Positions 34,228 to 45,145 of a stretch of DNA of 64,000 bases are shown here, piece by piece. Source of the stretch: JAXMHB01 sp046346965 (GTDB lineage Bacteria > Pseudomonadota > Gammaproteobacteria > Xanthomonadales > SZUA-5); NCBI GenBank assembly GCA_046346965.1, contig JAXMHB010000013.1:1-64000 (forward strand), read 5' to 3'. The position numbers were made by a program, and so were the translations under genes. How positions within the stretch are numbered: the stretch's first letter is position 1; each line of letters starts with the position of its first letter. The notes under the pieces were generated by a model. That model saw only the letters and a program-made list of their open reading frames with translations, ran no database searches and was not told the DNA's origin.

Positions 34228-35100
34228 TCAACCGAGCTCGATGAAAATGTCTTCCAGCGACAGCGGGGCGGCTTCGATGCGCGCGCCAAAGCGGCCAGCC
34301 AGCGCGGCGATGGCAGCATCATCGAGGCCATCGACGATCCAACTGCTGCCCTGCGCCTCGCGCGTCTGCCGCAGGATGCCGGGATGGCGAAAGTCCTCCG
34401 GCGGCGAGACATCCAGATGCACTCGGCGCACGCGCTGCTTCAATGTCGGCAGATCGCAGGCGAACTGGATGCGGCCCGATTTCAGCAGCGCGATCTCGGC
34501 GTCGGCGCGCTCCAGATCGGTGGTGATGTGGGTCGAAAACACCACGGTCTTGCCCGGCTTGCGGGTGAGCTTCAACAGCTCATCCAGGAACAGTCGGCGC
34601 GTCTGCGGATCGAGGCTGGCGACCGGCTCGTCCAGCAACAGCAGATCCGGATCGGGTGCAATCGCCCGAATGATCGCGAGCTTCTGCCGCTGGCCTTGGG
34701 AGAGTTCACCGATCTTCTTGGCGCTGTCGACCTCCCAGCGTCCGAGCAGCCCATCGACCATGCCCTGATCCCAGCGCTGGTAGAAGGCAGCGTGGAAGCG
34801 CAGGTACTGGGAGACTTTCATCCACGGAAACAGATCGAAGGACTGCGGCACATAGCCGACGCGCGCCAGCGTGTCGGGGCTGAGCACACCCACCGCCTCG
34901 CCGTACAAGTGAAGAGCGCCCTCGTCGATCGGCGTCAGCCCCAAGGCGCAGCGTATCAGCGTGGACTTGCCGGCGCCGTTGCGACCCAGCAGACCGATCA
35001 CCCGCCCGCTGCCGACGCGCCAGTCCAGGTGATCCAGCACCGTTTGCGTGCCGAAGCGCTTGCGCAGTCCCTGAATCTCGATGGCGATCGCCTCGCTCAT
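34228..35100 (-). CDS. ABC transporter ATP-binding protein
   Basis: A 290-residue ATPase. Walker A is GRNGAGKST (residues 39-47), with the signature LSQGQRQKLAI near 133, and Walker B LLLLDEPVASLDPQTRR. The last 80 residues resemble the C-terminal part of CcmA/YhaQ-type exporters. The ATG at 35100 is preferred over one 27 bases upstream. Its partner is the adjacent membrane protein. The exported substrate is unknown. Confidence 0.9.
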   Translation of the reverse strand: MSEAIAIEIQGLRKRFGTQTVLDHLDWRVGSGRVIGLLGRNGAGKSTLIRCALGLTPIDEGALHLYGEAVGVLSPDTLARVGYVPQSFDLFPWMKVSQYLRFHAAFYQRWDQGMVDGLLGRWEVDSAKKIGELSQGQRQKLAIIRAIAPDPDLLLLDEPVASLDPQTRRLFLDELLKLTRKPGKTVVFSTHITTDLERADAEIALLKSGRIQFACDLPTLKQRVRRVHLDVSPPEDFRHPGILRQTREAQGSSWIVDGLDDAAIAALAGRFGARIEAAPLSLEDIFIELG

Positions 35101-35156
35101 GCGCTGCTCCTCTGCGTCCAGCCGCAACGTTCAAGCGCGGCCGTTATGCCCACAAA

Positions 35157-35186
35157 CGACAACGCCGGGACATGCCCGGCGTCGTC
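35157..35186 (-). terminator. terminator of the tonB-exb operon
   Basis: A long stem with arms CGCCGGG/CCCGGCG extended on both sides (GAC-GAC with one G-U pair), followed on the minus strand by GTTTGTGG. It lies 22 bases after the last exbD stop and separates the TonB genes from the ABC transporter. Confidence 0.6.
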
Positions 35187-35207
35187 TCCAAACTCTGCAA
35201 AGCCGGT

Positions 35208-35684
35208 TCAGCCACCGGGCGCCGGCGGCGCCGCTGTGCCGCCGGTCGGCGTCGCCAGATTGTCGAAGCCGATGCGCTCCACCTTGGAGCGCTTCGCCGC
35301 GGCAAGGATGCTGGCAATCGCGCTGTACGGCACAGTCTCGTCGGCTTCCAGCTTGTACTCCGGCTGGTCGTCTTTGACCTTCTTGCCGACTTCGCGGAAC
35401 TCGGTGAACAGCATTTCCTGGCTGACCGGATCATTGTTCAGCCGGATTTCGACCGCGCCGCCCAGATCACGCAACTCCAGGCGCTTCTGTTCGATCTTGC
35501 TCTTGTCGGCCGGATCGGACGACTGCTGCGGCAGATTGATGCGCACTTTGTGCGACAACAGCGGCGCCGTGATCATGAAAATGATCAACAGCACCAACAT
35601 CACGTCTACCAGCGGCGTGGTGTTGATATCCACCATCGGCGAACCACCGGCGCCACCACTGCTCGGACCTGCACTCATTCCCAT
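35208..35684 (-). CDS. exbD2: ExbD-type biopolymer transport protein (second copy)
   Basis: Inner-membrane stator subunit of the TonB energising complex. One helix near residues 24-44 (VDVMLVLLIIFMITAPLLSH), preceded by the conserved DINTTPLVDV motif that holds the proton-path aspartate. The 158-residue length and the C-terminal Pro/Gly tail fit. It follows a first exbD by 23 bases. A second exbD is common in Xanthomonas TonB operons, where it serves specific functions. Confidence 0.93.
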   Translation of the reverse strand: MGMSAGPSSGGAGGSPMVDINTTPLVDVMLVLLIIFMITAPLLSHKVRINLPQQSSDPADKSKIEQKRLELRDLGGAVEIRLNNDPVSQEMLFTEFREVGKKVKDDQPEYKLEADETVPYSAIASILAAAKRSKVERIGFDNLATPTGGTAAPPAPGG

Positions 35685-35707
35685 GATCTTGCTCCTGGCT
35701 ACGCGGC

Positions 35708-36139
35708 TTATTCGCCGGGGGCCGTGACGAAACCAATCTTGCTGATGCCCTTGCGCTTGGCCAGATCGAGCGCGGTGCGGATGTGCTTGTACTGCACGCT
35801 GCGATCGCCGCGGATCTTGATCTCAGGCTGCGGCTTCTTCTGCGCTTCGATACCGAGACGCGCCTCCAGACCGCCGAGGTCCACCGGGTCATCGGCCCAA
35901 TAGAACTGCACCATGCCGCCGCCCTTGTCCTGGACGTTGACCGTGATCGCGCGTTCTTCCGTCGAGTCGGGCTCGTTCGGCGCCTCCGGCACCGAGATCG
36001 GCACCTTGTTCTGCATCAGGGGGGCCGTGATCATGAAGATGATCAGCAGCACCAACATCACGTCGACCAGCGGGGTCGTGTTGATGTCGGTCATCGGATT
36101 GGCGTTCTGCTGGCCGCCACCGCCGGTACTCATTCCCAT
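35708..36139 (-). CDS. exbD: ExbD-type biopolymer transport protein (first copy)
   Basis: 143-residue ExbD with the same N-terminal layout: a Gly/Gln-rich start, the DINTTPLVDVMLVLL motif (residues 18-32) carrying the aspartate, and one helix. The periplasmic part differs from the second copy (PEAPNEPDSTEERAITV), so the two are not recent duplicates. It lies 18 bases after exbB. Confidence 0.93.
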   Translation of the reverse strand: MGMSTGGGGQQNANPMTDINTTPLVDVMLVLLIIFMITAPLMQNKVPISVPEAPNEPDSTEERAITVNVQDKGGGMVQFYWADDPVDLGGLEARLGIEAQKKPQPEIKIRGDRSVQYKHIRTALDLAKRKGISKIGFVTAPGE

Positions 36140-36157
36140 CGCTCAAACTCCTGTCGA

Positions 36158-37081
36158 TCAGCCGGCACTGGGCACGTGCTGCTTGGTGCCGTAGCGCTGA
36201 CCGCGCACACGGGTACCGGTGGCGAAATAGTCCAACAGATCGTGCGCGAAGGCGTTGAAACGCGCCGTCAGCGACTTGTTGCTGCGCACGAAGTAGTTGT
36301 ACGCCAGCACGCTGGGAATGGCGACGCCGAGGCCGATGCAGGTCATGATCAGTGCTTCACCGACCGGACCGGCGACCACATCCAGCGTGGCCTCACCCGA
36401 GGCGCCGATGCGGATCAGCGCGTGGTAAATGCCCCACACCGTTCCGAACAGACCCACGAAGGGCGCCGTCGAACCCACGGACGCGAGCAGCGTCAGGCCC
36501 GACTCGAAGCGAGCCACCTCGCGCGACACACCGCCGCGCAGCGCGCGATCGATGAATTCGTGCCGGCTCAGCGCTTCTGCCATGCGGCCACCCAGGGCAT
36601 CGGAGTGATGCTCGGCAGCGAAGGCGGCGTCCAGCGCGATCTTGCTGAAGGGCTCGTAGTCCGGCTGACCGCGCAGGACTTCGATCGCCTCGCGCGGCGA
36701 GTTGGCATCCCAGAACGAGGCGATGACCTTCTCGGCCCGGGCGCGTACCGCCCACAAGCGCAGGAAGTTCAACAGGATGTAGTACCACACCAGCATCGAC
36801 ATCGCGAACATGACGACGAAGGCGACCAGACCGACCAGATCGGCGTTGTCGACCAGATGCGAGAAGCCCATCTTGGTCAGCGCCAGCGAGTCGGTGTTGC
36901 CCATCATCATGTCGAGACGATCCATGCCGGGCGGCAGGGTCGACGACACATCCAGACTGCCACCGCTCGGGTCCATGGCGGCCGCGGCCGCATTCGGATC
37001 CATGGTGGCGGCAGCAGCGGCCGGATCAACCATCGCCGGATCGGGCGTGGTCGCGGGTGTTGCGGGGATCTGATCCTGCAT
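36158..37081 (-). CDS. exbB: ExbB/MotA/TolQ-family proton channel protein
   Basis: Proton-channel subunit energising TonB. The 307 residues begin with an unusual 60-residue Ala/Met/Asp-rich leader (PAAAAATMDPNAAAAAMDP), then the first helix (VGLVAFVVMFAMSMLVWYYI), and the MotA/TolQ/ExbB region LTLLASVGSTAPFVGLFGTV. The start at 37081 is preferred to one 15 bases upstream. Spacing and strand place it in the tonB operon. Confidence 0.93.
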   Translation of the reverse strand: MQDQIPATPATTPDPAMVDPAAAAATMDPNAAAAAMDPSGGSLDVSSTLPPGMDRLDMMMGNTDSLALTKMGFSHLVDNADLVGLVAFVVMFAMSMLVWYYILLNFLRLWAVRARAEKVIASFWDANSPREAIEVLRGQPDYEPFSKIALDAAFAAEHHSDALGGRMAEALSRHEFIDRALRGGVSREVARFESGLTLLASVGSTAPFVGLFGTVWGIYHALIRIGASGEATLDVVAGPVGEALIMTCIGLGVAIPSVLAYNYFVRSNKSLTARFNAFAHDLLDYFATGTRVRGQRYGTKQHVPSAG

Positions 37082-37092
37082 CGCTGTGTGCC

Positions 37093-37770
<678 letters not shown>

Positions 37771-37860
37771 CAGAGTGCTGTCTAGATAGAGTCCGATTTG
37801 TGGTCGTTCACTGAGATCTGCACGCGCAGGTTCAGACTACCTGGGCCGGTGGCGGAAGCC

Positions 37861-37878
37861 TCGCCCGAAGCCGGGCGA
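37861..37878 (-). terminator. weak hairpin after the TPR gene
   Basis: Seven-base perfect stem (TCGCCCG/CGGGCGA) with loop AAGC, about 50 bases past the TPR gene stop and upstream of tonB. No U tract. Confidence 0.35.
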
Positions 37879-37930
37879 AGCTACACCAAAAGAAATCCGG
37901 CCCACAAGGCAAGCTGGCCCGCGCGCCGAC

Positions 37931-39181
37931 TCAGCGTCCCAGAGACTTGAGCGCTTGGGTGGCGTTCTTCTGCGACTCAGGGAAGCCTTGAGCCTTTTGG
38001 AACGCCGCCACCGCTGCCGCCTCGTTTTCACTGTCCAGTTCGGCGATGCCGAGCTGATAGTACGCGTTACCGAGCTGCTTGAGGTTGCCTTTCTGAATCG
38101 CGGCGGCAAACGCAGTGCGCGCTTCCTTCGGATTCTCCTGGTCCAGCAGCACCTGTCCGGCATACAGATCCGCGGTGCCGTCGCTGGGCGACATCTCGGC
38201 AGACTTGCGGAAGTAGGTCAGCGCGTTCGGCAGATCCTCGGCGTCGTAGTAGGCCTCGCCGATCTGCAGATAGCGGTCGCGGCTGGGCTTGACGATGCCC
38301 TTCTCGATGCCTTCCGACAGCAGCTTGGCACCGTCCACCGGCTTGTCCAGATCGCGGTAGCCGGCGTACAGATTGACGTACAGGTTCTCCTTGTCGAGCT
38401 TGCCCTGCGTGCGCAGGTTCTCGAGGATGGTGACGGCTTCCTGCGGCTGTTCGGCGTCGAGCAGCAGCGCGGTCAGGAAGTTGACGAACTCGGCGTCGTC
38501 CGGCGTCTTCGCCAGCACTTCACGACCGAAGGCGATGGCTTCCGGCGTACGCTCCAGCGACAGCAACGCATTCGCCTTCATCTGCGCCCAGGCGCGCTCC
38601 GGCGGGTCGTTGGTGGCGTAGGCCTTGTCGATGTATTCCAGCGCCTTCTCGTAGTCGTCCTGGTCGTAGTAGTTCTTGGCCTGCAGCGCCCAGTTGCGAC
38701 CGGTGATGGTCTCGGCGTCTTTCAGCCAGTCGTCGAAGGCAGCGGCCGATTCCGGCAACTGGTCGTTCATGTGGTAGAGCTCGGCCAGCGTCAGCTTCAG
38801 CTGGAAGTGCTCGGTGTTGATCAGGGCGTCGGTTTCGAGTGCGCGCTTGAAGGCGGCGATCGCGGTTTCCAGGTCGTCCTGGTTGTAGGCGATGTACCCA
38901 CGCATCTGCTCGATCTTGGCGCGCTCATAGGGCGTGGCCTTGGGAGTGTCGAGCTTCTGCAGACCTGCGAGTGCTTCCTCGTACTGCTCGGCCTCGTAGA
39001 GATCCGCCACCTTGCCATAGGCCTTGGCGAACTTCTGACTGGACGTGGCCGGCTTGTCCTTGCGGCCCGTCTTGCTGACCGAAACCGTTTCTTCCTTCTT
39101 GCGTGCGGCTTCCACCGGCGCCACGCTGAGCGCCAAAGCGCCGCCCAGCAACATGGCAGCCATCAGACGAAACTTGATCAT
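37931..39181 (-). CDS. exported TPR-repeat protein
   Basis: A 416-residue periplasmic protein with a signal peptide (residues 1-25, MAAMLLGGALALSVAPVEA) and then TPR repeats from about residue 48 to the end (YGKVADLYEAEQYEEALAGLQKL, AIAAFKRAL, NALTYFRKSAEMSPSDG, GNAYYQLGIAELDSENEAAAV). The ribosome site GGGAGGGG precedes the ATG. It lies upstream of tonB on the same strand and probably belongs to the TonB or envelope function, but no role is demonstrated. Confidence 0.85.
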   Translation of the reverse strand: MIKFRLMAAMLLGGALALSVAPVEAARKKEETVSVSKTGRKDKPATSSQKFAKAYGKVADLYEAEQYEEALAGLQKLDTPKATPYERAKIEQMRGYIAYNQDDLETAIAAFKRALETDALINTEHFQLKLTLAELYHMNDQLPESAAAFDDWLKDAETITGRNWALQAKNYYDQDDYEKALEYIDKAYATNDPPERAWAQMKANALLSLERTPEAIAFGREVLAKTPDDAEFVNFLTALLLDAEQPQEAVTILENLRTQGKLDKENLYVNLYAGYRDLDKPVDGAKLLSEGIEKGIVKPSRDRYLQIGEAYYDAEDLPNALTYFRKSAEMSPSDGTADLYAGQVLLDQENPKEARTAFAAAIQKGNLKQLGNAYYQLGIAELDSENEAAAVAAFQKAQGFPESQKNATQALKSLGR

Positions 39182-39264
39182 ATGCCCCTCCCTGCAAGCA
39201 GCCCCGGCAACGGCGACTAGGATGCACCAGCCCCGTACCCTCGACGATAAAACTCTTTGAACAC

Positions 39265-39702
39265 TCAGCGTGATTTTCCGCCACGCTCCAGCGGCAACTG
39301 ATCCTGCAGCCACGCGGCGACGCCGCCCTTCAGCGCATAGACGCGGGTGTAGCCGGCCTTGAGCAGGCGCTCCACCACCTCGCCGGAACTGATGCCGCTC
39401 TGGCAGTACACCAGCACGGTGCCGTCCTTGTGCTTGCTCAGTTCCTTCGCGTCGGGGTCGATCTGCGAGGGAATCAGATGGCGCGCGCCGCGGATGTGGC
39501 CGCGATCGTAATCCGCGCTCGGGCGCAGGTCGATCAGCAGCGCGTCACCAGCGTTCAGCTGCCGGGTGAACTCGAAGCTGGCGAGGTTGTAGCTGCCGCG
39601 TGCGCGCGTGCGCAACTCGACGACGATCCACACCACCAGCAGGGCCACGAACAGCGACCACAGCACTGGATGGTTGCCGACGAATTCGATGAAGCGCTGC
39701 AT
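39265..39702 (-). CDS. membrane-anchored rhodanese-like protein
   Basis: 145 residues: one N-terminal helix (VLWSLFVALLVVWIVVEL, about 13-30), and a rhodanese domain with the catalytic cysteine in LVYCQSGISSGEVV. The acidic LIDLRPSADYDRGHIRGARH motif is intact, so sulfur-transferase activity is plausible. It resembles E. coli YibN. Its function in the window is not indicated by its neighbours. Confidence 0.9.
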   Translation of the reverse strand: MQRFIEFVGNHPVLWSLFVALLVVWIVVELRTRARGSYNLASFEFTRQLNAGDALLIDLRPSADYDRGHIRGARHLIPSQIDPDAKELSKHKDGTVLVYCQSGISSGEVVERLLKAGYTRVYALKGGVAAWLQDQLPLERGGKSR

Positions 39703-39784
39703 CAGAGGCTCGCGTCCGAGGCGGCAAAGGGGCGCGGATTATGGCGTGCGGATTGCAAGGCGCCAAGGCGCCGTGCATGTTGAT

Positions 39785-39985
39785 TTACGCTCCGATGTCG
39801 GGAATCAGCCGGCTTTCGAGGTGCGCGATCATGTCCTTCAGCCGGAGCTTACGTTTCTTCATGCGTTTGAGCGCCAATTCGTCGGCCGCGCGGTCATGCG
39901 CGGCGCGCGCGATCAGCGCGTCGAGGTCACGGTGTTCGAGTCGCAGTTCCGACAGCTGCTGCGCGATCCCGGCGGTGTCCTGCAT
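39785..39985 (-). CDS. YdcH-family small protein
   Basis: 66-residue all-helical protein. The DUF465/YdcH pattern is clear: LSELRLEHRDLDALIARAA and the basic LALKRMKKRKLRLKDMIAHL. The start is at 39985; the frame upstream is open but low-complexity. Function not known. It is divergent from ttcA. Confidence 0.85.
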   Translation of the reverse strand: MQDTAGIAQQLSELRLEHRDLDALIARAAHDRAADELALKRMKKRKLRLKDMIAHLESRLIPDIGA

Positions 39986-40095
39986 GGTGCGGGTCTCAGG
40001 GAGTGACCCTGCAAGTGTAGTGCGCCGTCGGGCAGGCCGCACCAGGGTAGCGCGCTCGTCTACAATGCGCGCCCCGCTGCTCCGGCCCGCTCGCG

Positions 40096-40986
40096 ATGAC
40101 GACCACGCTCTCGGTGAATCAACAGAAGCTGATCAAGCGCATGCGCCGCCAGATCGGTCAGGCGATCGCCGACTACAACATGATCGAACACGGCGATCGC
40201 GTGATGGTCTGTCTGTCCGGCGGCAAGGACTCCTACGCCCTGCTCGACATGCTGATCGAGCTGCGTCGACGCGCACCGGTGGATTTCGAACTGGTGGCCG
40301 TGCACCTGGATCAGAAGCAGCCTGACTATCCGCCCGAGGTGTTGCCGAACTATCTGGCGACCCTCGACATTCCTTACGTGATCCTGGAGCAGGACACCTA
40401 CAGCGTGGTCAAGCGCGTGGTGCCGGAAGGCAAAACGCTGTGCGGGCTGTGTTCGCGGCTGCGCCGCGGCGCGCTGTATCGCTATGCCGAGGATCACGGC
40501 ATGACCAAGATCGCGCTCGGTCACCATCGCGACGACATCGTCGAGACGCTGTTCCTCAACATGTTCCACGGCAGCAAGATCTCGGCGATGCCGCCCAAGC
40601 TGCTCAGCGACGATGGCAAGCATGTGGTGATCCGTCCGCTCGCCTACGTGGCCGAGGACGATCTCGTCGACTATGCCGCGCTGAAGGGTTTTCCGATCAT
40701 TCCGTGCAATCTGTGCGGCTCGCAGGAGACGCTGCAGCGCAAGGTGATCAAGCAGATGCTGAGCGACTGGGAACGGCAACATCCCGGGCGCACCGAGAAC
40801 ATCTTCCGCAGCCTGATGAACGTCCGGCCCTCGCAGCTCGCTGATCGCCAGCTGTTCGATTTCGTCAGTCTGGGCGCGCGCGCCGAGGCGGCGCCGGACG
40901 CGCACGCCTGGCTGGCTGGCGAGCCGGCTGCCGAGCCCACTTCCAAACCCGTTTTTCCGATGAGCGCACAACCGCATGTGGTTTAA
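40096..40986 (+). CDS. ttcA: tRNA 2-thiocytidine(32) synthetase TtcA
   Basis: Thiolates cytidine 32 of certain tRNAs using an iron-sulfur cluster. The ATP-binding PP-loop is VCLSGGKDSYALLDML (residues 38-53); cluster cysteines are in GLCSRLRRGALYR and PCNLCGSQETLQRK. Length 296 is normal, with an extra C-terminal 40 residues. TACAAT at 40061 may be a -10 box. Its end overlaps rdgC by 11 bases. Confidence 0.96.
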   Translation: MTTTLSVNQQKLIKRMRRQIGQAIADYNMIEHGDRVMVCLSGGKDSYALLDMLIELRRRAPVDFELVAVHLDQKQPDYPPEVLPNYLATLDIPYVILEQDTYSVVKRVVPEGKTLCGLCSRLRRGALYRYAEDHGMTKIALGHHRDDIVETLFLNMFHGSKISAMPPKLLSDDGKHVVIRPLAYVAEDDLVDYAALKGFPIIPCNLCGSQETLQRKVIKQMLSDWERQHPGRTENIFRSLMNVRPSQLADRQLFDFVSLGARAEAAPDAHAWLAGEPAAEPTSKPVFPMSAQPHVV

Positions 40987-41878
40987 GAATCTGAGTTTGT
41001 TGCGTCTGCCGGCCGACTTCAGTCTGGCTGCAGAATCTTTCGAATCGGCGCTGGCAGAGCATCCGCTGCGCAGCCCGGGTCCGCTGGAGATGGAAACGCG
41101 CGGCTTTGTCTCGCCCTTCCATCGCGACGACGCGGCGCTGTCGCACGGCAGCGAGGGCGCCCTGCTGTTCTGCATGGGCCAGGAGGCGCGTCTGCTGCCG
41201 TCCTCGGTGTTGAACGATGCGGTGTCCGAGCGCGTGGCCGAACACGAGGCCAAGACCGGGCGCAAGCCGGGCAAGCGCTTGCGCAACGAGTTCAAGGAAG
41301 CGGCGCTCGGCGAATTGCTGCCACGCGCCTTCATCAAGCGCTCGCGCGTGTCCGCTTACTGGGACGGTCCATCGCGCCTGCTCGCGGTCGATTCGAGCAG
41401 CGACAAATCGGTCGAAACCGTGGCCAGCGCGGTGCGCGAGGCAATCGGCAGCTTCCCGGCGCGGCCGCTGGCAACCGAGGCCTCGATTGCGCTGCTGATG
41501 AGCGAATGGCTGATCTCCGGTCAGTTGCCCGATGGCTTTGAGCTGGGCGACGAGTGCGAACTCAAGGACCCGAGCGATCAGGCCTCGGTGGTGCGCTGCC
41601 GCAATCACGATCTCAGCGCCGACGAGGTGCGCGAGCACGCGCGCCGCGGCAAACAGGTTTCGCAGCTGGGCTTGATCTACAACCAGCGCATCGGTTTCGT
41701 GCTCGATGCCAAAGCCAAGCTGCGCAAGCTCGAGTTCCTCGATGTCATCGCCGATCAGCTGGATGCGCAGGACGGCGCCGATCCGGACACGCTGCTGGAT
41801 GCCGAGTTCGTGCTGATGACGCTGGAACTGCGTCAGCTGTACAAACGCCTCGATGAAATCCTGACCTTCGTCGACTGA
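40976..41878 (+). CDS. rdgC: recombination-associated protein RdgC
   Basis: Ring-shaped DNA-binding dimer that modulates RecA, found in Proteobacteria. The start MWFKNLSLLRL and the motif ALFCMGQEARLLPSSVLN-like stretch (residues 63-81) are family features, as is KRLRNEFKEAALGELLPRAF. The 300-residue length is normal. It overlaps the end of ttcA. Confidence 0.95.
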   Translation: MWFKNLSLLRLPADFSLAAESFESALAEHPLRSPGPLEMETRGFVSPFHRDDAALSHGSEGALLFCMGQEARLLPSSVLNDAVSERVAEHEAKTGRKPGKRLRNEFKEAALGELLPRAFIKRSRVSAYWDGPSRLLAVDSSSDKSVETVASAVREAIGSFPARPLATEASIALLMSEWLISGQLPDGFELGDECELKDPSDQASVVRCRNHDLSADEVREHARRGKQVSQLGLIYNQRIGFVLDAKAKLRKLEFLDVIADQLDAQDGADPDTLLDAEFVLMTLELRQLYKRLDEILTFVD

Positions 41879-41882
41879 GCGG

Positions 41883-42686
41883 ATGACTGCCAAACTCCTG
41901 ATCCGACGCGAACGCGCCGCGCGCTCGCTGAGCGAGCTGCCGAGCGTGGTGTCTGGCTGGCCGTTGGTGGTCGAGCGGCCGCCGCAAGGGCAGCGCCTGA
42001 AGATCTCGGTCGAGGCCGGATTCGCCCGCCTGATCTGGCCGCAGCGCGTCAGCGCCGCGGCGGCGGTGGCCTTTTTCGAGCAGCATCGCAGCTGGCTGGA
42101 ACAGACCGTGCGCGTCTATCGACAGGCCGAGGACCGCGCCACCGCCGATCTGGCGCTGGATCCGCGCTGGCCGGGCCGGGTGCCCTGGTTTGGGCAGCTG
42201 CTGCCGATCCACTTCGAGACCGGGCCGGCGCGGCTGGATGTGGACGTGGACAACCAACTGGTACGCTGCCGCGTGCCGAAGACCTCGCCGGCACGGGTGG
42301 CGCAGCGGCTGATCATCGCCGGCCTCGGCGACGCGCTGGCGATGCGCTCGCGCGTGTGGCTGCGCGAGTACGAGCCGCTGGTCGGCGAACGCTGCCAGGC
42401 TTTGCGCATCCGGCCGATGCGCACGCTGTGGGGCAGTCTGTCGCCGCAGGGCGCGATTGCGCTGAATCTGGCACTGGCCTTTGCCGACGACTCGCTGGCG
42501 GAGTACGTGCTGGTGCACGAGATGGCGCATTTCGTCGAGCGCGACCACAGCCCGCGCTTCTGGCAGGTGGTGGCGCAGCTGTATCCGGACTACGGTTTGC
42601 GGCGGCGCGAGCTTAATCGCGAACATCGCTATCTGCAGGCTTTGCTGCGACGACTGTATGCACCGATCGGAGACACCGATGGCTGA
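41883..42686 (+). CDS. YgjP-type metal-dependent hydrolase (DUF45, M48-like)
   Basis: 267 residues. A zinc-peptidase-like motif HEMAHFVERDHSPRFW sits near residue 213, with the second half ELNREHRYLQAL close by. LWGSLSPQGAIALNLALAF is the other family motif. Function of YgjP is poorly known; it is reported to act as a UTP pyrophosphatase in E. coli, although the motif is protease-like. The ATG lies four bases after the rdgC stop. Overlaps the next gene by eight bases. Confidence 0.88.
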   Translation: MTAKLLIRRERAARSLSELPSVVSGWPLVVERPPQGQRLKISVEAGFARLIWPQRVSAAAAVAFFEQHRSWLEQTVRVYRQAEDRATADLALDPRWPGRVPWFGQLLPIHFETGPARLDVDVDNQLVRCRVPKTSPARVAQRLIIAGLGDALAMRSRVWLREYEPLVGERCQALRIRPMRTLWGSLSPQGAIALNLALAFADDSLAEYVLVHEMAHFVERDHSPRFWQVVAQLYPDYGLRRRELNREHRYLQALLRRLYAPIGDTDG

Positions 42687-43329
42687 GACGCGCAGCGGTC
42701 TGTGGTTGATCGCCGTGGCGCTGGCGGCGGCGCTGGCGATCAGCAGTCAGATGCTCGGCTGGCCCTGGGCGCATTACCTGAGCAAGCCGCTGGCAACGCT
42801 GCTGCTGGCGGCGATGGTGTGGACCACCGTGAGCCAGGAGCCGGCCTACCGGCGCTGGGTGCTGATCGGACTGCTGTGGTCGGCGCTGGGCGATGCCTTC
42901 CTGATGCTGCCGGGCGACTGGTTCGTCTACGGGCTGCTGAGTTTCTTGGCCGCGCACCTGGCCTATCTGTGGGCCTTCCGCCAGCGCGCGCCCTGGCTGG
43001 CGCGCCTGTTGCCCTTCGCGCTGTACGGGCTGATTGCCGCGGGCGTGCTGTCGGCGCTATGGCCTGGCGTACCGCCGGCCTTGCGGGTGCCGGTGATCGT
43101 GTACGTGGCCGCGCTGGCTGCGATGGCCGCGCAGGCAGCGGCAATTGCGATGGTGCGGCGTGATCGAGCCAGCGTGCTGGCAGCCGTCGGCGGCGCCAGC
43201 TTTTTGCTCTCGGATGCGCTGCTGGCCTGGAATCGATTCGCCGGGCCGATCGAGGCGGCGCGGCTTTGGGTGCTCAGCAGTTACTGGCTGGCGCAGTGGC
43301 TGATCGCGCGCTCGGTGGCGCGGCGCTAG
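42679..43329 (+). CDS. YhhN-family membrane protein (lysoplasmalogenase-like)
   Basis: 216-residue membrane protein with seven or eight helices. The TMEM86/YhhN family hydrolyses the vinyl ether of lysoplasmalogens in animals; the bacterial role is less clear. The family signature SALGDAFLMLPGDWFVYGLLSFLAAHLAY lies near 71-99, with GASFLLSDALLAWNRF later on. The ATG at 42679 overlaps the YgjP gene end. Its stop shares a CTAG palindrome with the convergent membrane-protein gene. Confidence 0.85.
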   Translation: MAETRSGLWLIAVALAAALAISSQMLGWPWAHYLSKPLATLLLAAMVWTTVSQEPAYRRWVLIGLLWSALGDAFLMLPGDWFVYGLLSFLAAHLAYLWAFRQRAPWLARLLPFALYGLIAAGVLSALWPGVPPALRVPVIVYVAALAAMAAQAAAIAMVRRDRASVLAAVGGASFLLSDALLAWNRFAGPIEAARLWVLSSYWLAQWLIARSVARR

Positions 43330-43601
43330 CGCCGCCGCCACCAGCCCAGGCTGAGCACCAGCAGCATCGTGAAAAATCCCGCCAGCGCCGCGTACACATG
43401 CGGCCAGATCGGGCCGCGCGCCGGCGGCGCCCACGCGTAGCCCAGCCAGGTCGCCAGCAGGGTTGCAACGACGGCCACGGCCATCACCCACTGGTCGTAA
43501 GGCCGCCAGCCACCGCTCGCGATGCGCGCGGCATAGCCGTAGATGCCAAGCAGCACGCTCAGCAAGGGCAGCAGCAGCAGGATGCCAATCATCGCGTCCA
43601 T
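43326..43601 (-). CDS. small three-helix membrane protein
   Basis: 91 residues with three hydrophobic segments (GILLLLPLLSVLLGIYGYAA, WVMAVAVVATLLATWLGYA, YAALAGFFTMLLVLSLGWW). It lies three bases after trpS on the same strand and is probably co-transcribed. The WRPYDQW stretch is conserved in appearance but has no family I can name. Function unknown. Confidence 0.7.
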   Translation of the reverse strand: MDAMIGILLLLPLLSVLLGIYGYAARIASGGWRPYDQWVMAVAVVATLLATWLGYAWAPPARGPIWPHVYAALAGFFTMLLVLSLGWWRRR

Positions 43602-43604
43602 GGC

Positions 43605-44942
<1,338 letters not shown>

Positions 44943-44982
44943 CTGCAGGGCTCGCTGGACGAGGACCGCGCAGACGCGCCGC

Positions 44983-45057
44983 TGGTGGGTCGTGTAGGGA
45001 TCGAACCTACGACCAAGAGATTAAAAGTCTCCTGCTCTACCTCTGAGCTAACGACCC
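44983..45057 (-). tRNA. tRNA-Lys (UUU)
   Basis: Minus-strand 75-base gene with an encoded CCA end. The acceptor arms GGGTCGT and ACGACCC pair; the D arm is GCTC/GAGC, the anticodon loop is CTTTTAA (anticodon TTT) and the T arm has GTAGG with loop TTCGATC. Discriminator base A. It lies upstream of trpS and is read in the same direction. Confidence 0.95.
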
Positions 45058-45145
45058 GGCGCTACGCGGGGGCGGAAGTGTAGGCAAGGCGGCCACTTCG
45101 AGCAAGCTGCCGACCGGCCTGCGCGGAACTCGAAATCGCTGGCGT